Shown piece by piece: positions 6,731-14,378 of a DNA stretch of 19,329 bases. A program made the translations under genes and the position numbers. The notes beneath the pieces are model-generated. The model had not been told where the DNA came from and searched no databases. It worked only from the letters and a program-made list of their open reading frames with translations. This stretch comes from Desulfobacteraceae bacterium (GTDB taxonomy: Bacteria > Desulfobacterota > Desulfobacteria > Desulfobacterales > Desulfobacteraceae). The stretch is from contig JAFLJU010000227.1 in assembly GCA_022712835.1 (NCBI GenBank), forward strand, positions 1-19,329, read 5' to 3'. Position 1 is the stretch's first letter. Every line of letters begins with the position of its first letter.

Positions 6731-9355
6731 CTATTCCTGGGCCCTTGATACAATTTCAAATACATTTTTAGAAAGTTGCTTTTCAGCCATGATGGTTTCA
6801 AGGGCTTGTTTCATTAATGTTTGCCTTTTGCCATCATATTTTTTCCACTGGTTGAAGCAGGAACAAAGTCTTGCGGCAATTTGATGATTGATTTTATCAA
6901 GCCCAAGAATTTGATCCGCAATAAAAGTGTATCCTTTGCCGTCGATTCGGTGAAAATTAATGGGGTTTTGCATGGCAAATATATAAATCAGGGATCTGAC
7001 TTTGTTGGGATTTGTCAGTGCAAAATCCAGATGCCCCGTCAAATTTTCAACAATATCCAGTGTATCTTCAAGGCAGGAACCGGCCTGGACGGCAAACCAT
7101 TTATCTAAGACCAGTTTGTCATGCTGCCATTTTTTATGGAAGGCTTTGGTTGCGATCTGTCTTGTATCGGGATCAATCCCGCTTAAAATACGAAAGGCTG
7201 AAAATTCGTCTGTCATGTTTTTGGCTGTTTCAAAGCGTTGAAAAATTAGCGCTGTCATTTCTTTTTCCTCTAAGCTTCCCAAATAGGATAATGACAGGTT
7301 TTTAAGGCTTCTGTCGGCACAGGCAGACGGTGCCAGGCTTAAGGGGTCAGAAAGTGAACATTGGGTTAGGGTGTCCAAAAAATCTTGTCTGAGCTGCCGG
7401 GCGATTTCTTTTTTAAGAAAGGAGCGGGCTTTGTGAATGGCGGTGACATCAATCAAGACATAGTGATCTTTAATCTCGGTTTCCTGGGGCAATTGCAAGG
7501 CCTTTGCAAGAAATGCCCGGTCAGTATCACCCTTGATCAAACCCGTGGTCAAGGCTTTTTTAAAGGCCTGGATCAATATCGAAGATACCTTTGGAGTCTC
7601 TTTTTTTTGAAAGGCTGTTACCAATTGTTGAATTTCTTTTATAAATAAGGCCTGGGCCGCATCCCACCGGTTAAATTCATCCAGGTCATGGGCCATGAGA
7701 AACGCCAGGTCTGAATCGGAAAAATCAGTTTCAAGTTTGATGGGGGCAGAAAATTGTCTGAACACGGATGGATAGCAATTGGGTTCCATATTATTAAAGA
7801 CAAATGTTTGTTTTTCAGATTTCAGGTTGAGAAGACTATGGCCGCTTGGGGTAATGTCGCGGCCCTTTGCATCCATGAGTCCAAAGCGGACCGGAATATG
7901 AAGGGGCTGTTTTTCTAGCTGATTTCGATCGGGAGCTGTTTTTTGTTCAAAGGTCAGGGTCAGGGTCTTAAGGGCTGGGTTGTAAGATCTGCTAAACTTA
8001 ACCTTTGGAGTCCCTGATTGAGAATACCAGTGTTTGAACTGGGTTAAATCCATGTCGGACACTTCTTCCATCACCGATACAAAATTTTCTATGGTGACGG
8101 CCATGCCGTCAAATTTTTTAAAATAAAGGTCCATGCCCTGTCTAAAATTTACTTCTCCCAAAAGGAGGTGGATCATCCGGATCAGTTCCGCCCCTTTTTC
8201 ATAAACCGTCATGGTATAAAAATTGTCCATTTTGATATAGGATTCGGGCCGGACAGGATGGGTCATAGGGCCTGCATCTTCGGGAAACTGATAGGCCCTT
8301 AGATTTTTGACACAGGAAATTCGTTTGACAGCCCTTGAGTTAAAATCAGCGGAAAATTCCTGGTCACGAAAGACGGTTAGCCCTTCTTTCAGACTCAGTT
8401 GGAACCAGTTTTTTAAAGTGACCCGATTGCCGGTCCAGTTATGGAAATATTCATGGGCAATCACCCCTTGAATATTTGAGAAATCGTCATCTGTCGCGGT
8501 TTCCGGGTTGGCAAGCACATATTTTGAATTAAAAATATTGAGGCCTTTGTTTTCCATGGCACCGGCATTAAAATCGTTGATGGCAACGATCTGGTAGAGA
8601 TCAAGATCATATTCCAGCCCGAATCGCTGTTCATCCCATTCCATTGCTTGTTTGAGACTTTTCATTGCATGGTCACATTTATGGATATTTTCTTTTTCCG
8701 AGTATATTTTTAAGTCGACAATTTTTTGAGATGAGGTGGTAAAGGTATCTTGGATAAAAGACAGGTTTCCGGCCACAAGGGCAAACAGGTAACTTGGTTT
8801 TTTAAAGGGATCTTCCCAGCGGACATAATGACGGTTTCCATCGATATCACCTTTTGCCACCTGATTTCCGTTGGATAATAATATAGGATAGCGGGTTTTA
8901 TCGGCAATAATGGTAGTTGAAAAAATAGCCATGATATCGGGTCTGTCAGGGTAGGGGGTGATTTTCCTGAATCCTTGTGCTTCGCACTGGGTACAAAAAA
9001 TATCCCCGGACTTGTATAACCCTTCAAGGGAGGTATTGCGCAAAGGATCCAAAACATTGGTTATTTCCAAAGTAAAGGATTCCGGGGTTTTTGTAAGTTT
9101 GAAATGGGTATCTGATGATTCATACTCACCGGGCAGCAATAGCATACCGTCTGCAACGACAGAAAGTATTTCGTATGTATCCTTGTTCAGGACAAGGGGA
9201 GTGTTTTTGTCTGCCACAGCAGGGTTCCGGTGGATTTTAAGTATTGAGGTCACCTGTGTAGATTCATCACATATGTTAAAGGTAAGATCAATGGTGTCGA
9301 CAATAAATGCAGCCGGTCGATAGTCTTTTAGGTATTTTACGGTGTATGGTTTCAT
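6731..9355 (-). CDS. pepN: Aminopeptidase N (M1 family zinc metallopeptidase)
   Basis: An 874-residue M1 aminopeptidase of PepN type, close in length to E. coli PepN (about 870). It removes N-terminal residues from peptides in the cytoplasm. The substrate-anchoring motif GAMEN is at 265-269. The zinc site is HEYFHNWTGNRVT (301-313), with ligands His301, His305 and Glu324 and catalytic Glu302. The PepN-specific C-terminal helical half runs to the end, so the gene looks full length. The ATG at 9353-9355 has only a weak ribosome site. A -35/-10 pair lies just upstream and would give a very short leader. It converges with the epimerase gene and diverges from the exopolysaccharide operon; it is probably a housekeeping gene unrelated to either. 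Confidence 0.97.
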   Translation of the reverse strand: MKPYTVKYLKDYRPAAFIVDTIDLTFNICDESTQVTSILKIHRNPAVADKNTPLVLNKDTYEILSVVADGMLLLPGEYESSDTHFKLTKTPESFTLEITNVLDPLRNTSLEGLYKSGDIFCTQCEAQGFRKITPYPDRPDIMAIFSTTIIADKTRYPILLSNGNQVAKGDIDGNRHYVRWEDPFKKPSYLFALVAGNLSFIQDTFTTSSQKIVDLKIYSEKENIHKCDHAMKSLKQAMEWDEQRFGLEYDLDLYQIVAINDFNAGAMENKGLNIFNSKYVLANPETATDDDFSNIQGVIAHEYFHNWTGNRVTLKNWFQLSLKEGLTVFRDQEFSADFNSRAVKRISCVKNLRAYQFPEDAGPMTHPVRPESYIKMDNFYTMTVYEKGAELIRMIHLLLGEVNFRQGMDLYFKKFDGMAVTIENFVSVMEEVSDMDLTQFKHWYSQSGTPKVKFSRSYNPALKTLTLTFEQKTAPDRNQLEKQPLHIPVRFGLMDAKGRDITPSGHSLLNLKSEKQTFVFNNMEPNCYPSVFRQFSAPIKLETDFSDSDLAFLMAHDLDEFNRWDAAQALFIKEIQQLVTAFQKKETPKVSSILIQAFKKALTTGLIKGDTDRAFLAKALQLPQETEIKDHYVLIDVTAIHKARSFLKKEIARQLRQDFLDTLTQCSLSDPLSLAPSACADRSLKNLSLSYLGSLEEKEMTALIFQRFETAKNMTDEFSAFRILSGIDPDTRQIATKAFHKKWQHDKLVLDKWFAVQAGSCLEDTLDIVENLTGHLDFALTNPNKVRSLIYIFAMQNPINFHRIDGKGYTFIADQILGLDKINHQIAARLCSCFNQWKKYDGKRQTLMKQALETIMAEKQLSKNVFEIVSRAQE

Positions 9356-9365
9356 AATACCCAGG

Positions 9366-9394
9366 AAAATAAAACCATATTAACCTAATGTCAA
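9366..9394 (-). promoter_or_regulatory. Candidate sigma70 promoter for pepN
   Basis: Read on the minus strand, TTGACA (complement of 9389-9394) is followed after 17 bp by TATTTT (complement of 9366-9371). The -35 is perfect and the -10 matches four of six. The predicted start would fall within a few bases of the ATG, implying a near-leaderless transcript, which weakens the call. Confidence 0.4.
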
Positions 9395-9596
9395 TTATTG
9401 ATTTATTAGAGGGTTTTACGAGCAACAATAATAAAATGATCTGGCGGGCTAACTCTTTTGCCCCATGGTAAAAAGGGTCGGTTGATTTGGTAACTATGTT
9501 GGAAAAATTATAGATTTCATTCTTTTTGTCCCTTGTTTTTCAAGAAATATAAATCTCTGTAACCCTTATTGATAGATGCTTTGATTGCTTTTTGTG

Positions 9597-9649
9597 TTGA
9601 CAAAAAAACCATAATGTTAAAGAATACCCACAAAAACTAAGGTTATAAT
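9597..9649 (+). promoter_or_regulatory. Candidate promoter(s) for the exopolysaccharide/exosortase operon
   Basis: A perfect -35 TTGACA (9597-9602) has AAGAAT (9620-9625) at 17 bp, a four-of-six -10. Separately, a perfect -10 TATAAT lies at 9644-9649 without a recognisable -35 at normal spacing, as seen with activator-dependent promoters. Either would lie within 70 bp of the first gene's ATG at 9689. The choice cannot be made by eye. Confidence 0.4.
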
Positions 9650-9688
9650 AAATAATAATTTAGGGCTATTGTATCCCGGGATCTTAAT

Positions 9689-11317
9689 ATGGCAGATGCG
9701 TTTCAACCTCCAGCACAGATTAAGCCTGATCAGATTTTTGAAATCATTGTCAGGAGACGCTGGTTTATTGTCATTCCACTATGCATCACACTTACTTTGG
9801 GATTGTTTGCAACCCTTGTCGCCCAAAAGACTTATCAGGCCACTACATTGATTCTGGTTCAGCAGCAAAGCGTGCCCACCGCATATATTAAATCCGTTGT
9901 CTCTTCCAGTATCAACCAGCGTATCAGCACCATTTCACAGCAGATACTCAGTCGCAGCAATCTTGAAAAGATAATCCACCAGTTTGGGTTGTATGAAAAT
10001 ACCGGGAACATGTATTTAGAAGATAAAATCGCCAGCATGCGAAATCGGGTCCAAGTAAAAATAGAGAGAACCCGCCAGGGTGCAGAGGCCTTTTCAATTA
10101 TTTTTAAAGGGAGTAATCCCCAAAAAGTTATGCAGATTGCCAATACACTGGCCAGTTTTTTCATGGATGAAAATCTAAAAGTTCGGGAAGCCCAAGCCAT
10201 TGGTACCAGTGAGTTTTTAGAATCCGAACTTGAAAAGACAAGACATCGGCTGGAAGAACGGGAACGCAAACTTGCAAAATACAGATCTAAGTACCTGGGA
10301 GGCTTGCCTGATGAATTGGAAACCAATCTGAGAACCCTTGACAGGCTTCAGGAACAAATGGCCAATAAACATAACATGCTTCGGGAAACAAAAATATCCT
10401 TAAGCTTGTTAGAAACCCAGATTGCCCAGGCCAGGAAGATATCTTCAAAAAATAATCAGGCTTCAGTATCACTGGGTGGCAACGAAAATGGGGCCGATGG
10501 TATCCCTACCGAGACAGAATTGTTTTTGGCAGAAAAGCAGCACGCCGAATTGCTGGGTAGTTATACGCCCAAACATCCAGATGTGGTAAGGCTTGAGAAA
10601 CGGATAGAAAATTTAAAAACAACCCTGGCCCAGGAACGGGCCGCTACACAGAAACAAAACTCTATTGCCCCTGGACAATCATCCGATACCATGGAAAATA
10701 GCGCCATCCAACAAATGAAAATTTCCCGGACCCAACAGATAAATGATATCCAAAGGATCAAATTTGATATCCAGGAAATTGAAAAAAAAATGCTCGTGTA
10801 TCAGACCCGGGTGGAGGGCACTCCCAAGCGGGAACTCGAGTTACAATCATTGAAACGAGATTATAATAATATCAGGGATGTCTTCAATTCTCTGCTTGAC
10901 AGAAAACTGGAAGCTGAGCTTTCTGTTAATATGGAAAAGAAACAAAAAGGGGAACAGTTCAGAATCTTGGACCATGCCAGGTTGCCGGAAAAGCCCATTT
11001 CTCCCAATGTGAAAAAATTTTTCATGCTTTCGGTTGTTGCCGGTTTGGGGTTGGGTGCCGGCATGATATTTCTGCTTGAATTTTTTGATACTTCTCTGAG
11101 AAGGGATGAACAGATCGAAAAGGAACTGGGGCTAACCATTCTTGCTAGTATTCCTTTGTTGCAAGTGCCCATTGATAAAACAAAACGGAAAGTTGCAATC
11201 ATTGGGTTTATTCTGTTAAGCATCTATGCCATCATTGTCTTATCCTTTTTTGCGGTGCTCAATATAAAAGGATTGGATAGAACCATCAATTTTATAAAAA
11301 TGCAGATCAATTTTTAG
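9689..11317 (+). CDS. Exopolysaccharide chain-length determinant (Wzz/GumC-like, exosortase-locus type)
   Basis: A 542-residue polysaccharide co-polymerase of the inner membrane, thought to control polymer length with the tyrosine kinase encoded next. A Wzz-type N-terminus (DQIFEIIVRRRWFIVIP) leads into transmembrane helix 1 (about 24-45). A long periplasmic region is rich in coiled coil (about 170-430), including EKTRHRLEERERKLAKYRSK. The proline-rich LPEKPISPN precedes helix 2 (about 446-466). Unlike short Wzz proteins it has a further cytoplasmic stretch (FDTSLRRDEQIEKELGLTIL) and a third helix (502-524), as in chain-length proteins of PEP-CTERM/exosortase loci. No kinase domain is fused; the partner kinase starts 15 bp downstream. 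The ATG has only a weak GGGAT ribosome site. It is the first gene of the operon. Confidence 0.9.
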   Translation: MADAFQPPAQIKPDQIFEIIVRRRWFIVIPLCITLTLGLFATLVAQKTYQATTLILVQQQSVPTAYIKSVVSSSINQRISTISQQILSRSNLEKIIHQFGLYENTGNMYLEDKIASMRNRVQVKIERTRQGAEAFSIIFKGSNPQKVMQIANTLASFFMDENLKVREAQAIGTSEFLESELEKTRHRLEERERKLAKYRSKYLGGLPDELETNLRTLDRLQEQMANKHNMLRETKISLSLLETQIAQARKISSKNNQASVSLGGNENGADGIPTETELFLAEKQHAELLGSYTPKHPDVVRLEKRIENLKTTLAQERAATQKQNSIAPGQSSDTMENSAIQQMKISRTQQINDIQRIKFDIQEIEKKMLVYQTRVEGTPKRELELQSLKRDYNNIRDVFNSLLDRKLEAELSVNMEKKQKGEQFRILDHARLPEKPISPNVKKFFMLSVVAGLGLGAGMIFLLEFFDTSLRRDEQIEKELGLTILASIPLLQVPIDKTKRKVAIIGFILLSIYAIIVLSFFAVLNIKGLDRTINFIKMQINF

Positions 11318-11332
11318 TGGCGGAGTTCATGC

Positions 11333-12271
11333 GTGGGTAAAATATTTCAAGCCATGGAGAAATCAAAGCAGGGAAGGGTGCCTGGGCAAACCATAGCCAA
11401 CACCGTGGTTTCAAAACCTCAAAACAGGGAATCCCAATACAGTGAAGCTCCACAATATAGTGAATCTTACGGGCAAGTCTTTGATGAAAAAATCCAAGAG
11501 ACCGATTCTTTTCTTGATTTTGTGAAGCATTCCCCGGGGCAGGACGAAGCCTTCCTGCCCCGGGAAGCCTATGATGAAATACCAGAAGGAATCCATCCTT
11601 CAATTGTCTCGGCATTAAAACCCCATTCCATTGAATCTGAACAATTCAGGCTCTTAAAAAATAATATTTTGTTTCCTGAAAAGGGAAAACCGCCAAGGAG
11701 TATCATGATCACAAGTCCCTCTCCAGACGAGGGGAAATCATTTATTTCTGCCAATCTGGCCGTGAGCATAGCCCAAAGCATAGACGAATATGTATTATTG
11801 ATGGATTGTGATCTTCGCAAACCCTCTATTCACAAGTTGTTCGGACTCAATGAAACCAAAGGATTAAGTGATCATTTGTCATCGGGTATTCCCCTTGCCT
11901 CATTGTTGAAAAAGACCTTTATTGACAAACTCACCCTTTTACCCGGTGGAACTATCCCGGAAAATCCTTCTGAACTTTTGTCTTCCGAACAGATGCGCCA
12001 ATTGTTGAGTGAAATGAAATCCAGGTATAGCGACCGCTATGTGATTGTAGACACCCCGCCTCCTTACATAACTTCTGAAACAAATGCAATTGCAAGGGTT
12101 GTTGACGGCATTGTCATTGTTATTCGTCAGGGGAAAACCCGGAAAAAAGAAGTCCAGGATATTATTGATATTTATGGGAAAGATAAAATTCTTGGGGTCA
12201 TTAAAAATTTTGCCACGAAGACACCTGGTACCAGATACCGGTATAAAAAATACGGCTATGGGAGGGTCTGA
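11333..12271 (+). CDS. CpsD/CapB-like tyrosine autokinase (exopolysaccharide biosynthesis)
   Basis: A 312-residue cytoplasmic BY-kinase that would couple to the Wzz-like protein encoded upstream. Walker A is the variant SPSPDEGKS (128-136, Lys135), Walker A' is LMDCDLRKP (156-164), and Walker B is YVIVDTPP (236-243). The C-terminus carries the autophosphorylation tyrosine cluster RYRYKKYGYGRV (Tyr302, 304, 307, 309). The first 90 residues are a poorly conserved tail with three more tyrosines (36, 42, 46). GTG is chosen as start because CGGAG (11321-11325) lies 7 nt upstream. An ATG at 11329 is out of frame and stops after three codons. A GC-rich hairpin interrupts the tail-coding part (11531-11566). 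Separate kinase and Wzz genes are seen in other exosortase loci. Confidence 0.92.
   Translation: MGKIFQAMEKSKQGRVPGQTIANTVVSKPQNRESQYSEAPQYSESYGQVFDEKIQETDSFLDFVKHSPGQDEAFLPREAYDEIPEGIHPSIVSALKPHSIESEQFRLLKNNILFPEKGKPPRSIMITSPSPDEGKSFISANLAVSIAQSIDEYVLLMDCDLRKPSIHKLFGLNETKGLSDHLSSGIPLASLLKKTFIDKLTLLPGGTIPENPSELLSSEQMRQLLSEMKSRYSDRYVIVDTPPPYITSETNAIARVVDGIVIVIRQGKTRKKEVQDIIDIYGKDKILGVIKNFATKTPGTRYRYKKYGYGRV
11530..11566. repeat. Strong GC-rich inverted repeat inside the kinase gene
   Basis: CCCGGGGCAGGA (11533-11544) and its exact complement TCCTGCCCCGGG (11553-11564) form a 12-bp perfect stem around an 8-nt loop. Two more A/T pairs are possible outside if one C is bulged. It lies in the variable linker (residues about 66-78) and contrasts with the AT-rich surroundings. 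It keeps the reading frame. Confidence 0.85.
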
Positions 12272-12285
12272 ACCCCCAGACAAAT

Positions 12286-13680
12286 ATGTTACGGCTTTTA
12301 AAACAATATTTCCCCATTAGAAACATTATTTTTTTTATTTTTGAAGGGGTGATCATTTTCGGTTCAGTTCTTTTGTCTTGTGTGATTTTGACATTTTCCG
12401 ATTCCTATCTTTTTGATTTGCTATTGGTGGCGAGGATCGCTCTGATTACTGTGATCTGCCAGATTTGTCTGTATTACAATGAGTTGTATGATTTTAGTAT
12501 TGCCGCATCTATTATCGAAATGGGCATCCGGCTTTTCCAGGCGCTTGGCATCGCCTCCATTGCCCTGGCGGGTGTTTACTTTTTATTTCCTATTGTGATT
12601 ATTGATCAGGAAATTTTTGCATTGAGTCTCTTATTTCTTGTCGTATTTATTATTAGCTGGAGAATGCTTTATATTTATATTCTCAACAAGGGAATTTTCA
12701 ATGAAAATATTATCATTTTAGGGTCCAATGGTCTGGCTATTGATATCTATTCCGAAATTGCCAAAAACATTGACTGTGGTTATACGGTTTCTGTGATTAT
12801 ACCGGATGTTGAAATTAAGTCTCATCCTCATCAGATCAAAGAGTTGCCCATCATTCAAAGAACCCATCAAAATTTGTCTAATACCGCCAATGAATTTGGT
12901 ATTAAAAAAGTGGTGGTGGCCCTGGGAGAAATGCGGGGGAAATTTCCAGCGGATGAGCTGATCCAATGCCGTACTGCCGGTATTGAGGTTCTTGAGGGCA
13001 GTTCGTTCTATGAAATGTTGACAGGAAAGGTATTGGTTAATAAAATTAATCCTTCCTGGCTGATCTTTTCCGAAGGGTTTAAAAAATCCAGATTAAAGCT
13101 GGGTTTGAAACGCCTTGAAGACATTGTGTTATCTATTTTGTTAATGATCCTTTTATCACCGTTGCTGATTATCGTTTCCATTCTAATAAAACTGGACTCC
13201 CGGGGACCCCTTTTCTTTGTCCAGGATCGGGTGGGACAACACAAAAAAGAATATATGATGCCAAAATTTCGTTCCATGGTGGATGATGCCGAAAAGCATA
13301 CAGGACCGGTCTGGGCCCAGGATAATGATACCAGAGTTACCCGGGTGGGCAAGGTCTTGCGTAAATTCCGAATTGACGAATTGCCGCAATTATGGGAAGT
13401 ACTTAAAGGCAGGATGAGTCTTGTGGGTCCCCGTCCGGAGCGAAAATTTTTTACGGACGAACTTGAAAAAAAAATACCCTTTTATGCCCAGCGCTTTAAT
13501 GTAAAACCGGGTATTACCGGTTGGGCACAAATATCATATGAGTATGGTGCCACTGTTGAAGATGCGGTTGAAAAACTCAATTATGAGCTTTTTTATATCA
13601 AGAATATGTCGCTTTTCATGGACATTATTACAATTCTTAGAACCGTAAAAACCGTATTGTTTGGAAGGGGAGCCAGGTAA
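12286..13680 (+). CDS. Polyprenyl-phosphate sugar-1-phosphate transferase (exosortase-locus type, EpsB/WcaJ-like)
   Basis: A 464-residue membrane enzyme that transfers a sugar-1-phosphate from a nucleotide sugar to undecaprenyl phosphate, starting the repeat unit. Four hydrophobic segments (about 13-38, 45-65, 84-105, 109-132) are followed by a Rossmann-like CoA-binding-type domain (NIIILGSNGLAIDIYSEI, 141-158). Next comes the membrane hairpin (281-302) and the C-terminal bacterial sugar transferase domain. Its hallmarks are KFRSM (327-331), the Asp-Glu pair in RIDELPQLWEVLKGRMSLVG, and GPRPER (381-386). The form with the N-terminal domain matches the PEP-CTERM-associated subfamily. It begins 14 bp after the kinase gene. 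The spacer has no clear ribosome site and can pair GTCTG with CAGAC across the kinase stop. Sugar specificity is unknown. Confidence 0.92.
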   Translation: MLRLLKQYFPIRNIIFFIFEGVIIFGSVLLSCVILTFSDSYLFDLLLVARIALITVICQICLYYNELYDFSIAASIIEMGIRLFQALGIASIALAGVYFLFPIVIIDQEIFALSLLFLVVFIISWRMLYIYILNKGIFNENIIILGSNGLAIDIYSEIAKNIDCGYTVSVIIPDVEIKSHPHQIKELPIIQRTHQNLSNTANEFGIKKVVVALGEMRGKFPADELIQCRTAGIEVLEGSSFYEMLTGKVLVNKINPSWLIFSEGFKKSRLKLGLKRLEDIVLSILLMILLSPLLIIVSILIKLDSRGPLFFVQDRVGQHKKEYMMPKFRSMVDDAEKHTGPVWAQDNDTRVTRVGKVLRKFRIDELPQLWEVLKGRMSLVGPRPERKFFTDELEKKIPFYAQRFNVKPGITGWAQISYEYGATVEDAVEKLNYELFYIKNMSLFMDIITILRTVKTVLFGRGAR

Positions 13681-13764
13681 CAGAATTCCTGGCAATATAG
13701 TAAAAAAAAGAAAAGTTTTAATATTGATTTTCAGATGTTGAGAGAAAATCGAAGGGGCGGAGCT

Positions 13765-14352
13765 ATGCTGAAAATGAAGAAAATAATTGTTTTTCCCTTA
13801 TGGATGATAACCTGTTTATTCTGGGTTGCATCAACCGTTTGTGCAACGGAACCGGTTGGTTTAAAAAACAAGGATTACACCATTGGAATCGGTGATATTT
13901 TAAGCATCAATACCTGGAAGGAAGAAGATTTGTCTTTTGATGCCGTTCAGGTGAGAAACGACGGAAAAATAACCTTTCCCCTGCTGGATGATATCCCGGC
14001 GGAGGGAAAAACAACGGTGGAATTAAAAAAAAATATTCAAAAAAAACTATCGGAATTTGTGGAATCTCCTTCCGTTACGGTAACCCTTATGAACCCTGTC
14101 AGTCAAAGATATTATATCCTGGGAGAAGTCCTGGTTGTCGGGGAATATCCCTTGGTAAAAAAATTGACGATTGTTCAGGCTTTTGCGTTAGCTAAAGGGT
14201 TTACAGAATGGGCATCCAAGGATAAGATCATTTTGTACAGGAGAACCGGACAAAAGGAAGTGATGATAAAAATTGATTATGACGACATTGTAAAGGGACA
14301 ACTAAACAAAGATATCCTCCTTCGGGCTGATGATATCATCATTGTTCCGTAA
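13765..14352 (+). CDS. Short polysaccharide export protein (OPX, Wza-like)
   Basis: A 195-residue periplasmic/outer-membrane export protein. A signal peptide (MLKMKKIIVFPLWMITCLFW, then VASTVCA) precedes a predicted cleavage before TEP. One polysaccharide-export domain (YTIGIGDILSINTWKEEDL onward) and one SLBB-like domain (RYYILGEVLVVGEYPL onward) follow. The ATG at 13765 is preferred to the one at 13735: GGGGCGGAG lies just before it and the signal peptide then starts cleanly. The protein ends at IIIVP without the C-terminal amphipathic helix that lets E. coli Wza form its own outer-membrane pore. The Cys in STVCA does not fit a lipobox well, so it is probably not a lipoprotein. The beta-barrel encoded 26 bp downstream is a natural partner. 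A 54-bp gap with no clear signal separates it from the sugar transferase gene. Confidence 0.88.
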   Translation: MLKMKKIIVFPLWMITCLFWVASTVCATEPVGLKNKDYTIGIGDILSINTWKEEDLSFDAVQVRNDGKITFPLLDDIPAEGKTTVELKKNIQKKLSEFVESPSVTVTLMNPVSQRYYILGEVLVVGEYPLVKKLTIVQAFALAKGFTEWASKDKIILYRRTGQKEVMIKIDYDDIVKGQLNKDILLRADDIIIVP

Positions 14353-14378
14353 ATTTGGTTTGTTTTTAGGAGAAGGGT

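Larger units (their letters stand above)
9356..9688. other. Divergent intergenic region between pepN and the exopolysaccharide operon
   Basis: 333 bp with no supported gene or RNA. It holds the pepN promoter candidate at its left end and the operon promoter candidates at 9597-9649. The middle (9420-9590) is AT-rich without a clear hairpin, repeat or riboswitch that I recognise. GC-containing GGCGGGCT (9443-9450) was tested as a sigma54 element and rejected on spacing. Confidence 0.6.

Noticed and set aside
6722..6744. GGCCC...GGGCC inverted repeat between the converging epimerase and pepN genes
   Set aside because: Only 5 bp of stem with a 12-nt loop, no T-run on either side, and part of it lies in pepN coding sequence. 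Not a convincing terminator.
9442..9462. Possible sigma54 -24/-12 element before the exopolysaccharide operon
   Set aside because: The GG and GC doublets are not 10 nt apart in any alignment (11 or 15 nt), so the spacing rule fails.
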